Notes: generated from the sequence alone by a model not told the origin. A DNA stretch of 64,000 nt from Kaistia soli DSM 19436 (GCF_900129325.1 NZ_FQUP01000001.1:1530615-1594614), one strand, 5' to 3'. Positions 26,870 through 36,509 are shown, counted from the stretch's first letter. Numbers and translations: made by a program.

Positions 26870-27385
26870 TCAGGTGGTCGGGACGAGCGTCAGCGCGGCG
26901 CCGCCGGCTGCTGCATTAAGGCCGGTCTGGCCGGTGACACTGATCATCTGCAGGGCAATCGAGCCACCTGTGCCGCCGACGAGCACGTTGGTGCCGACGC
27001 CGACAATCGCCGTCGCCTCGGCTGTCGCGCCGAGATAGAGGCCCGAGAGCGCGCCATGGTGATAACCCGCGACCGGTGCGAACACCGCCCAGAGCAGCTT
27101 GCCTTCGCGCGTCCAGCCCACATCGACGCCGAGCTTCTTGATGTTGCCCGTATAGGTCTCGACGCGGCCCTTGGTCGAACGGAAGGTGCAGGAGACCTCC
27201 TTCGCCGAACCGATCAGGTAGCCTAGGCCGCCGCCGATGTCGCATTCCAGCATGCCGATCTTCACGCCATTGCGCTCGTCGTCCTGATAGGGAGCCGGCG
27301 AGGACATGTCTGCAGCGTGGGCGAATGTGCCAGCACAGGCAACGGCCATGGCGGCGGCGGCAATCTTCAGCGAGACGGTCTTCAT
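26870..27385 (-). CDS. DUF992 secreted protein
   Basis: The 171-aa product has a signal peptide (ending near FAHA-AD) and the DUF992 pattern: VKIGMLECDIGGGLGYLIGSAKEVSCTF (shown across two short blocks, GMLECDIGGG and KEVSCTF), YTGNIKKLGVDVGWT, and a Gly-rich C-terminus ending GGAALTLVP. The two cysteines probably pair. The family is largely restricted to Alphaproteobacteria and has no known function. Its ATG at 27385 gives a normal signal peptide, while the extension to 27493 is rejected. Confidence 0.85.
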   Translation of the reverse strand: MKTVSLKIAAAAMAVACAGTFAHAADMSSPAPYQDDERNGVKIGMLECDIGGGLGYLIGSAKEVSCTFRSTKGRVETYTGNIKKLGVDVGWTREGKLLWAVFAPVAGYHHGALSGLYLGATAEATAIVGVGTNVLVGGTGGSIALQMISVTGQTGLNAAAGGAALTLVPTT

Positions 27386-27607
27386 TGGTATTTCCTCTTC
27401 AAGTCGAGCACCGCGCCGGGGGGCGCGACGCCGTTGGAGCCCCGTGTAAGCCCGAGTCAACGCAGTTCGCAGGAGTTTGATCCCGCGATGCATTGATCTG
27501 CGTCATCGCAGCCCATGCCGGCACGATCAAGCGCCGCCCGGAGTTGTGGTAAACCCGGGCCAAAGGCAGTCGGCTTCTTTTGACTGCCGCCATAAGCGGA
27601 GTTGTCA

Positions 27608-28597
27608 ATGCTCACAGCCTATGCGGTTGCCGATCGCGGACCCACCGTCGTCGCGCTGCCTCCGATCGAGGCGATCGGGCGCGGGGAGGCGCGGGACATC
27701 GCGTGGGTCGACCTCCATGACCCGACGGCGGACGAAGAAAAGCAGGCTGAGGCCTATCTCGGCGGCCTCATTCCGACCCGCGAGGAAACGCGCGAGATCG
27801 AGTTTTCGAGCCGTTTCTATGTCGAGGATGGTGTTGTGGTCATGACCGCCAGCATCCTGGTCGGTATTGACCAGGGCACGCCCGGCCTGACGCCCTTCTC
27901 CTTCGCGGTGGCGAAGAACAAGATCGTGACGCTGCGCTATGCCGATATGACTGCGTTCAAGCAGTTCCTGGCGCGCGCGCCAAAGCCGGACAGCGGCTGT
28001 ACCTCGGCTCCCGGAGTTCTCGCTGGCCTTCTTGAGGCCTTCATCGATCGTTCGGCCGATGTTCTTGAGCGCATCGCCCAGTCGGTCGACCACCTCAATT
28101 TCGAGATCTTCCAGCAGCGCGGCAAGCGGCGCCATCGCGGACGCCTGCTGGCGGCGGCGATCAGCGGCCTCGGCATTCAGGGCGATCTCGCATCGAAGAC
28201 GCGCGAGAGTCTCGCCTCGCTGGAACGGCTGGTGCAATACGCAGCGGCCATGCTGCCGGATGTCAGCCTGAAGGCGGGGCTGTCATCGCGGCTGAAGCTG
28301 ATGCTGCGCGATATCCGGTCTCTTGAGGACCATGTGAACTTCGTCCTCAACAAGATCACATTCCTGCTCGACGCGACGCTCGGGCTGATCTCGAACGAGC
28401 AGAACCAGGTGGTGAGCGTCTTGACCGTCGTCTCGACGATCCTGCTGCCGCCGATGCTGATCGGCACCATCTACGGCATGAACTTCCGTGACATGCCCGA
28501 ACTCAATTTCGCCTGGGCCTATCCGGTGGCGATCATTGCGATGGTGCTCTCGGCCATGCTGCCCTACCTCTATTTCAAGTGGCGCGGCTGGCTTTAG
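27608..28597 (+). CDS. corA: CorA family magnesium/divalent cation channel
   Basis: The 329-aa product has a long cytoplasmic N-domain, a helical stalk (VDHLNFEIFQQRGKRR and onward) and two C-terminal membrane helices. The family signature YGMN is at about residues 289-292, followed by the MPEL loop that closes the pore mouth. CorA pentamers carry Mg2+ and some homologues Co2+, Ni2+ or Zn2+. The ATG at 27608 with GCGGAG 6 bases upstream is preferred to an in-frame TTG at 27602 that abuts the ribosome site. Confidence 0.93.
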   Translation: MLTAYAVADRGPTVVALPPIEAIGRGEARDIAWVDLHDPTADEEKQAEAYLGGLIPTREETREIEFSSRFYVEDGVVVMTASILVGIDQGTPGLTPFSFAVAKNKIVTLRYADMTAFKQFLARAPKPDSGCTSAPGVLAGLLEAFIDRSADVLERIAQSVDHLNFEIFQQRGKRRHRGRLLAAAISGLGIQGDLASKTRESLASLERLVQYAAAMLPDVSLKAGLSSRLKLMLRDIRSLEDHVNFVLNKITFLLDATLGLISNEQNQVVSVLTVVSTILLPPMLIGTIYGMNFRDMPELNFAWAYPVAIIAMVLSAMLPYLYFKWRGWL

Positions 28598-28640
28598 GGT
28601 TTCGGCAAACGGTCGGTACGGCAGCCGCGACAGAGTCTGG

Positions 28641-28664
28641 ATTGCCGGGTCGGGGCCTGGCAAT
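28641..28664 (+). terminator. Hairpin after corA
   Basis: ATTGCC and GGCAAT form the outer stem with further G-C pairing inside, 44 bp after the corA stop. No T-run is present. Confidence 0.4.
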
Positions 28665-28728
28665 GACAGGAAGGGCTGCGCAGGCGCCGCGCGCCTTTGA
28701 CGCGCCCTCAGAACGATATCGCTTGGTC

Positions 28729-30171
28729 CTAAAGATAGGGCGAGGCGAGGCGGGTGGCGGAATCGCGCAGCCGTGTCAGGATCGAGCGCTGCCTGAGTTC
28801 GACAAGCGTGACTCGCTTCGACTGCGCGAGCTTGCCGTCGATGATGGCATCGATCGTGGCGGCGAACTCGGTCGAGTAGGCCTCGACATTGAACTCGAAA
28901 TTGAGGCGCAAGCTGCGCGCGTCCCAATTGGCGCTGCCGAACAGCGACCAAGCGCCATCGACCGTCATCAGCTTTGAATGGTCGAAGGGCGCTGCGGTGC
29001 GGCGGACGTTGCAGCCGGCCCGCAGAAGCGGCGCCATCAGGCCGTTCATGGCCCAGTCGATATAGATGTGGTTGGACCGGCCAGGGATGACGAGTTCGAC
29101 GCTGACGCCGCGCAGCGCCGCCAGGGCGAGTTGCGAGCCGAGCCGGTCGTCCGGCACGAAATAGGGCGTCAGGATGCGGACGCGCTTTTCGGCCCGGCTG
29201 ATCGCCGAAGCCATGGTCCACATAAGCTTCTCATTGTCCTCGTCGGGACCGCTCGCGATACCGCGCGCCGGGATATCGCCGGCCGCGCCGATTTCGGGGA
29301 ACCAGGCGAGGCCGTCGAGCCGCTCGCCGGTTGTGAATGCCCAGTCCTCGGCGAAGGTCTCCATGAGGTGGGCGACCACCGGGCCTTCGACGCGAAAATG
29401 CATGTCCTGCACGGCGCGCTGCGGCGGAATGTTCATGACGCGGAAGAGATTGTCGTCGGAAATGTTCATGCCGCCCGTGAAGCCGTGCCGGCCGTCGACC
29501 ACCAGAACCTTCTTGTGCGTCCGCAGATTGATGAACGACATCTTCCAGGGCGCCACTTCGTGCATGAAGCGGGCTGCGGGCACGCCGGCGGCGCGCAGGC
29601 GCTCATAGACGGGGCTGCGCAGATAGCCTGCGCCGATGCCGTCGACCAGCGCCCGCACGGCGACGCCGCGCTTCTGCGCCGCGATCATCGCATCGACGAT
29701 TGGTCCGCCGCCGGCATCGTCGTGGAAGATGAAGCTCGAGATCGCCACGCTCTTCTCGGCCGCTTCGATCGCCGCGATCATCGCGGGATAGGCAGCATCG
29801 CCATCGACGAGCGGGGTGATGGCATTGCCGGACAGGAGCGGCCGTCCCGTCAGGCGGAGGCCGAACTCGGCTAGCGGTTCAAGATGCTCGTCGCCGCCAT
29901 GCTCGATATCCGCCGGCGCCAGCACGAAACGCGAGCGTGGCGCATCGATGTCGCCTTCGGGGCCGGAGAGCTTGATCGCCTTGCGGCGCACCCGGTTGAC
30001 GCCGAACAGCAGATAGAGCACCGGCCCGACATAGGGCGAAAGCCAGGCAAGCCCGATCCAGGCGATGGTTGATTGCGGTGCAAGGCGCGTGAGCAGCGCA
30101 TGCACCGTAACAGCCGAAGCCATCGCGATGTGCAGGGCTGAGAGAAACAGCGCGAAAGTACTCGACGTCAT
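28729..30171 (-). CDS. cls: Cardiolipin synthase (phospholipase D superfamily)
   Basis: The 480-aa membrane protein starts with two hydrophobic helices (about 5-28 and 35-57) and carries two HKD motifs: His219-Lys221-Asp226 in HKKVLVVDG and His398-Lys400-Asp405 in HSKLMTVDG. These form the PLD active site that joins two phosphatidylglycerols into cardiolipin. The Gly-Ser residues of GSANWDARS are also canonical. It stands alone on the minus strand. Confidence 0.93.
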   Translation of the reverse strand: MTSSTFALFLSALHIAMASAVTVHALLTRLAPQSTIAWIGLAWLSPYVGPVLYLLFGVNRVRRKAIKLSGPEGDIDAPRSRFVLAPADIEHGGDEHLEPLAEFGLRLTGRPLLSGNAITPLVDGDAAYPAMIAAIEAAEKSVAISSFIFHDDAGGGPIVDAMIAAQKRGVAVRALVDGIGAGYLRSPVYERLRAAGVPAARFMHEVAPWKMSFINLRTHKKVLVVDGRHGFTGGMNISDDNLFRVMNIPPQRAVQDMHFRVEGPVVAHLMETFAEDWAFTTGERLDGLAWFPEIGAAGDIPARGIASGPDEDNEKLMWTMASAISRAEKRVRILTPYFVPDDRLGSQLALAALRGVSVELVIPGRSNHIYIDWAMNGLMAPLLRAGCNVRRTAAPFDHSKLMTVDGAWSLFGSANWDARSLRLNFEFNVEAYSTEFAATIDAIIDGKLAQSKRVTLVELRQRSILTRLRDSATRLASPYL

Positions 30172-30239
30172 CGTCGCCTGACTGCCTTGTTCGAATGCCT
30201 GGACCGGCTCGTTGCCGAGGCCGCGATCAGAGCATGATT

Positions 30240-30653
30240 CTAGTCGTGGCGCGGAGGCGCGCCGTTGATCTCGATAATGTTGCGGTCCGGATCGCGCAGA
30301 TAGAGCTGGGGAAAGCCGGCGACGCTGTCGCGATAAACGACGATGTGCGCAGGATCGTCCTCATCTCCGTCCTCGCGGAAGCCGCGCGCGAACAGTCCGC
30401 CCAGAAAGCCTGCGAAGTCGTCGGTGCGAAAGCAGAAGTGTCCGTCGGACGTATCGATCGGGCCGGTGCGGAAGCTGCCGGGCGGATACTGGATGAGATG
30501 GATCTGCACCTTGCCGCAGGCGAGCCAGGCGCCTGCCGTCTTGAACGGCGGGCGATCAAGGCGCGGCAACCCGAACAGCGAATGATAAAAGTCGATGGAG
30601 CGGTCGAGATCGCTGACCACGACCGAAATGTGATGGACCTCGAGTTCAGCCAT
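30240..30653 (-). CDS. VOC (glyoxalase/dioxygenase fold) family protein
   Basis: The 137-aa protein shows two beta-alpha-beta-beta-beta modules: VHHISVVVSDLDRSIDFYHSLFGL at the start and GFPQLYLRDPDRNIIEING near the end. Likely metal ligands are His8, a central His (GHFCF) and the Glu of IIEING. The fold serves glyoxalases, extradiol dioxygenases, and antibiotic-binding and fosfomycin-modifying proteins, so no substrate is assigned. Confidence 0.85.
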   Translation of the reverse strand: MAELEVHHISVVVSDLDRSIDFYHSLFGLPRLDRPPFKTAGAWLACGKVQIHLIQYPPGSFRTGPIDTSDGHFCFRTDDFAGFLGGLFARGFREDGDEDDPAHIVVYRDSVAGFPQLYLRDPDRNIIEINGAPPRHD

Positions 30654-30713
30654 GGCGCTCCTCCCCGAATGCCGTGTCGCTCGTCAAGCAACAATAGGCG
30701 TCCGGAGAGGCGT

Positions 30714-30739
30714 CGTCCCGCTCAAACTGGAGCGGGACG
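30714..30739 (-). terminator. Hairpin at the 3' end of aatA
   Basis: CGTCCCGCTC and GAGCGGGACG form a perfect 10-bp stem with a 6-base loop, 10 bp beyond the aspartate aminotransferase stop. It is a likely terminator without a T-run. Confidence 0.6.
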
Positions 30740-30748
30740 GACCAGCTT

Positions 30749-32014
<1,266 letters not shown>

Positions 32015-32053
32015 TCATGGCAAGGACGAAGCTGGCCGGCGCTCGGCTAAGCC

Positions 32054-32071
32054 CGTCCGCATCAGCGGACG
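32054..32071 (-). terminator. Hairpin after the glycosyltransferase pair
   Basis: CGTCCGC-ATCA-GCGGACG is a perfect 7-bp stem with an outer GGC/GCC extension, 46 bp beyond the stop of the minus-strand GT2 gene. Confidence 0.45.
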
Positions 32072-32116
32072 AGCCAGCGGTCATCAAAGGGCTGGCCGGG
32101 GCGCCAGCCGTTCGAC

Positions 32117-33259
32117 CTATTTCCAGGTGTAGGCGCGCGTGACGCAGTAGTTGAACACGGCGCTCATCAGGGCACCGGCAACGCCCGCGACGAGCGGCTG
32201 CGGTTCCGAGGCATAGATGTTGCTGGCGACAGAGACGCTGGCGATGCCGCCGACCGAGCAGATGGCGATGAACTCGATCAGGCCGATCACCATCTTGCGG
32301 CCCTTCAGCTTCCTGTCGGCATAGGTCAGCGTATTGTTGAGGAAGAAGTTCCAGACCATGGCCGAGAGCGTGGCCACGATCTGAGCTGCGACGAAACCGA
32401 TGGCCAGCACGACATTGGTGAGCCACAGCACGGCAAGGTGCACCAGCAGCCCGCTGATCCCGACCATTGCAAAGAGCAGGAAGCTCATCGGCAGCCGGCC
32501 ATTGGTCAACTGCGATAGCCACAGGCCGAGGAACTGCACGACGATGATCGAACTCATCTTGCTCTCGCCGGCATTGCGCTCCCGGAACGAGTAGCCGACC
32601 TCGCGCACCGAAAGCGGCGCGCCGTGGCGCGCCGAAGTCGCGAGGATGTCGAGCAGGATCTTGAAGCCGTCACGGTTGAGAAACGGCGCGACCTCCTCGA
32701 ACTTCCGTCGCGGCATCAGGAAGAAGCCGCTCATCGGGTCCGAAATGTCTCGTCCGACGATGAAGCTCGCAAGCCTGGTTGCGAACTCGCTCCCCTTCAG
32801 TCGGGTGGAGGAGAGCCCCTTGCCGACCGAACCATCTTCGACGAAGCGCGACCCGATGGCGATGTCCGCGCCAGCCTTCGCCGCCGCAAGCATTTCCGGC
32901 AAAATACGCTCGTCATGCTGATGATCGGCATCGATGACCGCAACATAGGGCGCCGCCGTCGACGCCATGCCCTCGACGCAGGCAGAGGACAATCCGCGCC
33001 TGCCGAACCGGCGGATGCAACGGATGTTGCTGTGCTGTCGCGACAGTTCCTTGGTCAGTTCCGCGGTGCCGTCAGGACTGTTGTCATCGACCACGATGAA
33101 CTCGAACGGAACGCCGGCGAGCGCCGTGGTGACCTTTTCATACAAGGACTTGATATTGTCGCGCTCATTGAACGAAGGAACGACGATCGCAAGCTCGGGC
33201 GCCTGTTCCCCGTCAAGCCTGGCGTTCTCGACACGGTCTAGCTGCACGGTCTCGACCAA
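32117..33259 (-). CDS. Polyprenyl-phosphate glycosyltransferase (GT2) with GtrA membrane domain
   Basis: The 380-aa protein joins an N-terminal GT2 domain of the dolichol-phosphate mannosyltransferase type (VVPSFNERDNI, VVDDNSPDG, VIDADHQHD as the metal-binding acidic motif) to a C-terminal GtrA-like domain of four membrane helices (about residues 255-375). Such fusions transfer a sugar onto undecaprenyl phosphate and help flip or present it. Its start overlaps the 3' end of the upstream GT39-type gene by 22 bp, implying coupled production: lipid-linked sugar made here and used by the partner. Confidence 0.9.
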   Translation of the reverse strand: MVETVQLDRVENARLDGEQAPELAIVVPSFNERDNIKSLYEKVTTALAGVPFEFIVVDDNSPDGTAELTKELSRQHSNIRCIRRFGRRGLSSACVEGMASTAAPYVAVIDADHQHDERILPEMLAAAKAGADIAIGSRFVEDGSVGKGLSSTRLKGSEFATRLASFIVGRDISDPMSGFFLMPRRKFEEVAPFLNRDGFKILLDILATSARHGAPLSVREVGYSFRERNAGESKMSSIIVVQFLGLWLSQLTNGRLPMSFLLFAMVGISGLLVHLAVLWLTNVVLAIGFVAAQIVATLSAMVWNFFLNNTLTYADRKLKGRKMVIGLIEFIAICSVGGIASVSVASNIYASEPQPLVAGVAGALMSAVFNYCVTRAYTWK

Positions 33260-35055
33260 AGCTTTATCTCTCTTCCATTGGGCATATAGACGGAGTCAAA
33301 GACTGAGAAGCCAGCGTTCCGCGCGGCTTGCTCCAGTGCTGCAGGATCGACGGAGGGTCGAATGTCGCCGTCCGTCCCATCTGCTGAAAGGAGGACGCAG
33401 CTTGGGCTGGATCTGATCCATGCATCATAATCTGCCACAGTTCCTGGAAAAGGAGGGGCGTTGTCAATTGGCAGCAGATCAGCAGCATCGAGTAGGTTAA
33501 ACATTGTCAAGGTATTGGCGTTAAGCGGGTAGGTGCGAAAGCCGTCCTTGATCACCTTATCCGGCTTCGTTTTATTTTTGATGCGATCGTATAGCGATCT
33601 TCCCAGCTCGTACCATTGCTGCGATATCTCCTTTGAGACGATGGTCGCATTGTCAGGGTCGCCAAGCCCACTTTCCTTGAGATACCAGTGAATCGGTACC
33701 CGCGATGAGAACGCCGGGATCCAGCCAACTACCGGCAACTCAATCACTGAGTTACGGTAGTAGGGCGAGGCCATGCTCACCAGCGGAAAAGCAGCAACGA
33801 GCGAGGCCAAGCTCAGTGCGGCCGCCCCGGCTTTGCGCACCGACGCAACAGGGATCAACGCCCGGAATCCATAGACGGCTATGATGATCAACGCCGGTGC
33901 CAGAGGGGCCGAGAATCCGGTGCCCTTGTTCGCGGAACTCATCAACGCCATCATAGAGGCCGCTGCGAATATACTGATAGGAGCGATAGGAGACGATCGT
34001 ATATCCGATGCTGTCTTGCGCCACCCGACGCTGAGAGCAGAGACTAAAGTAGCTATAATCAGCGCTAGAACGCCGGATAATATCAACAGAGTCTGAAAGA
34101 GCTGAAAATAGGCGGCCGAATATTGCAGTGTGGTCCGAACACTGTCCCAGAATGCGGTGGGACCATAGCTGGCTGCCTTGTCGCCATAGCCGAAACTTGT
34201 CAGATAGTCGAAGACCTCACGCCAGGTAAAGGCGAGCCAGCTCGCCGCCGTTATCACGGCGACGATACCGGCGATAACGGCATTGAAGAATGCTCTGCCG
34301 ACCCCATCCTTGCGGGAAAAGACACACCAGAGGACTGCCAGCATAATGGCTGGGTAGAAGGCGATCGTCACCGTGCGCGCGATGACCATCAGGCCGACGC
34401 AAAAGCCCAGTGCGATCGCCCAGCGGCGTGATCGCATCTGCTGTGACGAGACAAGGCACAGCAGGGCTGCCGTCGTGCACAGAGTTGCGGCCATGGCGAA
34501 ATTGAAAGTCCGACTATAGCCGATCATGTAGGGCGAGGTTGCTATCAACAGCGTCGCCAGGAGAGCAAACCATTCGCCCGCTATACGTCTGGCCATAAAA
34601 TAGGAGACAAAGACAGAGAGTCCCCCGAACAAGATCGGCACGATGTATCCAAAGAAGGTCGTCGGCCTGAATATCAGGAAAAGAACGGACGCGGTGGCCG
34701 TTGTCATCGGGGATTGTATCGAAGGGGCCAAAACCCTGTCGAGCCAGGCGGTGGGTCCACCTGAAAGCCAAGCATAATAATCCGACAGGGATATGGATAG
34801 ATATCCTGCCTCGTCTATGTCGACAATTTGATCAATCCGGTATTTTATTATCCAGTCGACATTCAATGCTATAAATATGAGCGCGAATATTGCGGAAATG
34901 ATCGGAGGTGCGACTTTTTTATTCAGATACAACGAAACTCGGTTCTCCAAAATACAAATCACTCTGTTCTTGTATGAGCGGCGAAAATCGACATCGAACG
35001 AAAGACATGCACGCGTGGCGAGCCTTCGTAAAGCCTGTTGGACCGCGCTGTCCAT
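33238..35055 (-). CDS. Multi-pass membrane glycosyltransferase, GT39/ArnT-like
   Basis: The 605-aa frame encodes about 11 to 13 hydrophobic helices with an early extracytoplasmic acidic site (DIDEAGYLSISL) like the catalytic Asp-Glu of GT-C transferases (ArnT, PMT), and a hydrophilic C-terminal domain. It likely moves a sugar from a lipid carrier made by the adjoining GT2 enzyme to a cell-surface acceptor. Base composition is markedly AT-richer than the neighbours, especially toward the 5' end, suggesting transfer. The start is uncertain: the first 31 residues lack hydrophobic character and GTG 34962 is an alternative. Confidence 0.8.
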   Translation of the reverse strand: MDSAVQQALRRLATRACLSFDVDFRRSYKNRVICILENRVSLYLNKKVAPPIISAIFALIFIALNVDWIIKYRIDQIVDIDEAGYLSISLSDYYAWLSGGPTAWLDRVLAPSIQSPMTTATASVLFLIFRPTTFFGYIVPILFGGLSVFVSYFMARRIAGEWFALLATLLIATSPYMIGYSRTFNFAMAATLCTTAALLCLVSSQQMRSRRWAIALGFCVGLMVIARTVTIAFYPAIMLAVLWCVFSRKDGVGRAFFNAVIAGIVAVITAASWLAFTWREVFDYLTSFGYGDKAASYGPTAFWDSVRTTLQYSAAYFQLFQTLLILSGVLALIIATLVSALSVGWRKTASDIRSSPIAPISIFAAASMMALMSSANKGTGFSAPLAPALIIIAVYGFRALIPVASVRKAGAAALSLASLVAAFPLVSMASPYYRNSVIELPVVGWIPAFSSRVPIHWYLKESGLGDPDNATIVSKEISQQWYELGRSLYDRIKNKTKPDKVIKDGFRTYPLNANTLTMFNLLDAADLLPIDNAPPFPGTVADYDAWIRSSPSCVLLSADGTDGDIRPSVDPAALEQAARNAGFSVFDSVYMPNGREIKLWSRPCS

Positions 35056-35237
35056 GCCTTTGTCAGGCTTTGGCTGGGCGTCGGCACATTATTTTCGTCG
35101 ATGGCCTAATGGAAAAAAGCGACGCATACAGATTGCATCACGACATCTTGCGATGACGTCACGCCCATGTTGCTTGGAATGGCCGAAGCTGAAACTAGAT
35201 TTCGTCCTACTGGCAGAATCAGAGGGATGCACGGAAC

Positions 35238-36194
35238 ATGTTGATCAAGCGCCATCGAGGCTGGGAGATTGCCGAGCGGGAGGCGACGCCGGAAGCGCTG
35301 TTCCTTGATCGCCGGGCGGTTCTGGCTGCTGGCGGCTTCGGGTTGATGGCGGCCGGGATACCGCGGATCGCGCGCGCCGAGGATGCCGATCCGAGCGCCT
35401 CGCTCTATCCCGCCAAGGCCAATCCGAAGTTCACGATCGACCGCCCCGTCACGCCCGAGGCCATTAATCTCCACTACAATAACTTCTACGAGTACAGCAC
35501 GGACAAGGATCTGGCCGATGCCGCGCAGCAGTTGAAGACGCGGCCCTGGACAGTGCAGTTCGACGGTCTTGTCGAGGCGCCCAAGACCGTCGATATCGAT
35601 GATCTCCTGAAGGCGATGACGCTTGAGGAGCGGCTCTACCGCCATCGTTGCGTCGAGGCGTGGTCGATGACCGTGCCGTGGACGGGCTTCCCGCTCGCGG
35701 CGCTCGTCGCCTATGCCAAGCCGCTCTCCGGCGCGAAATATGTGCGCATGGAGACCTTCATGAATGCCGATATGGCGCCAGGGCAGAACCAGCCCTTCTA
35801 TCCCTGGCCCTATGTCGAGGGCCTGACCATGGCCGAGGCGACCAACGAGCTCGCCTTCATGGTGACGGGCGCCTATGGCAAGCCTTTGCCGAAGCAGATG
35901 GGTGCGCCGATCCGCCTGCATACGCCGTGGAAATACGGCTTCAAGAGCGTCAAATCGATCGTCAAGATCTCGTTTGTCGAGGAGCAGCCGCTTAATTTCT
36001 GGCAGCAGCTGCAGTCATCGGAATATGGCTTCTGGGCCAATGTGAACCCTGAGGTGCCGCATCCGCGCTGGAGTCAGGCGACCGAAACGGTCATCGGCAC
36101 CAACGATCGGATCCCGACCAAGCTGTTCAATGGATACGGGGAGTTCGTAGCCGGCCTCTACAAGGGCATGGAGAGCGAGCCGCTCTATATGTGA
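35238..36194 (+). CDS. msrP: Periplasmic methionine-sulfoxide reductase catalytic subunit MsrP (YedY)
   Basis: The 318-aa molybdopterin enzyme has a Tat signal with twin Arg at 25-26 (LDRRAVLAAGG) and the molybdenum-ligating Cys138 in YRHRCVEAWSMTVPW. PFYPWPYVEGLTMAEATNEL and IRLHTPWKYGFKSVKSI are typical MsrP blocks. It reduces methionine sulfoxide in periplasmic proteins with electrons from the quinone pool through the haem protein MsrQ. No msrQ lies beside it. The molybdenum requirement links it functionally to modABC in the same window. Confidence 0.93.
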   Translation: MLIKRHRGWEIAEREATPEALFLDRRAVLAAGGFGLMAAGIPRIARAEDADPSASLYPAKANPKFTIDRPVTPEAINLHYNNFYEYSTDKDLADAAQQLKTRPWTVQFDGLVEAPKTVDIDDLLKAMTLEERLYRHRCVEAWSMTVPWTGFPLAALVAYAKPLSGAKYVRMETFMNADMAPGQNQPFYPWPYVEGLTMAEATNELAFMVTGAYGKPLPKQMGAPIRLHTPWKYGFKSVKSIVKISFVEEQPLNFWQQLQSSEYGFWANVNPEVPHPRWSQATETVIGTNDRIPTKLFNGYGEFVAGLYKGMESEPLYM

Positions 36195-36209
36195 GCGATG
36201 ACATGAGAG

Positions 36210-36230
36210 GCGGGCGCGATCCGCGCCCGC
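36210..36230 (+). terminator. Hairpin after msrP
   Basis: GCGGGCGCG-ATC-CGCGCCCGC is a perfect 9-bp stem starting 15 bp after the msrP stop, without a T-run. Confidence 0.6.
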
Positions 36231-36302
36231 AGCAGCGCGTCTCGACGAAGCAGTGGCACTCGCCCGCGCCATTCTGCGCCGCAAGAGGTTAGGTGCACCG
36301 CG

Positions 36303-36443
36303 AAAAGAAAAGGCCGGGCGCTCTTGCGAGGCCCGGCTAAGTCTTTGTTGCTGCGGCAGGGAAATGCGCAGCAAACACCTTCCAGAGGGAACAGTTGAGG
36401 TCCACTGGTGGCAGGGAGGAGAAAGCCACCGGCAACGCATCAA
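36303..36443 (-). ncRNA. abcR: Putative AbcR/alpha-r15-type regulatory sRNA
   Basis: On the minus strand three hairpins follow one another. The first (plus 36407-36430) has stem GGTGGC/GCCACC and exposes UUUCUCCUCCCU in its loop. The second (36348-36374) has stem TTGCTGCG/CGCAGCAA with CAUUUCCCUGC in its loop. The third (36313-36337) is a GC-rich stem GCCGGGC/GCCCGGC followed by TTTTCTTTT, a strong intrinsic terminator. Two pyrimidine-rich anti-Shine-Dalgarno loops plus a terminator, downstream of an lsrB-type gene, is how I remember the AbcR (alpha-r15) sRNAs of rhizobia, Agrobacterium and Brucella, which silence ABC-transporter mRNAs with Hfq. The 5' end (about 36443) is inferred from a TATACA -10 element. 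Confidence 0.68.
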
Positions 36444-36449
36444 CTGGTG

Positions 36450-36455
36450 TGTATA
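36450..36455 (-). promoter_or_regulatory. Candidate -10 element of the sRNA
   Basis: On the minus strand TATACA lies at plus 36450-36455, with TTGAGC 15 bp and TTGTTT 19 bp upstream as imperfect -35 candidates. It is placed correctly to start the sRNA at about 36443. The weak -35 would suit an activator-dependent promoter. Confidence 0.4.
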
Positions 36456-36488
36456 TGGAGCGATCAGGCTGCTCAAACAACCGGCATG

Positions 36489-36509
36489 AATGCATCGCAG
36501 CTATGCATT
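36489..36509. promoter_or_regulatory. Perfect inverted repeat upstream of the sRNA promoter
   Basis: AATGCAT-N7-ATGCATT is a perfect 7+7+7 dyad about 35 bp upstream of the sRNA -10 box. That is where a LysR-type activator would bind. The adjacent LsrB/VtlR-like regulator is the natural candidate, as VtlR is known to activate abcR2 in Brucella. The binding assignment is inference. Confidence 0.5.
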
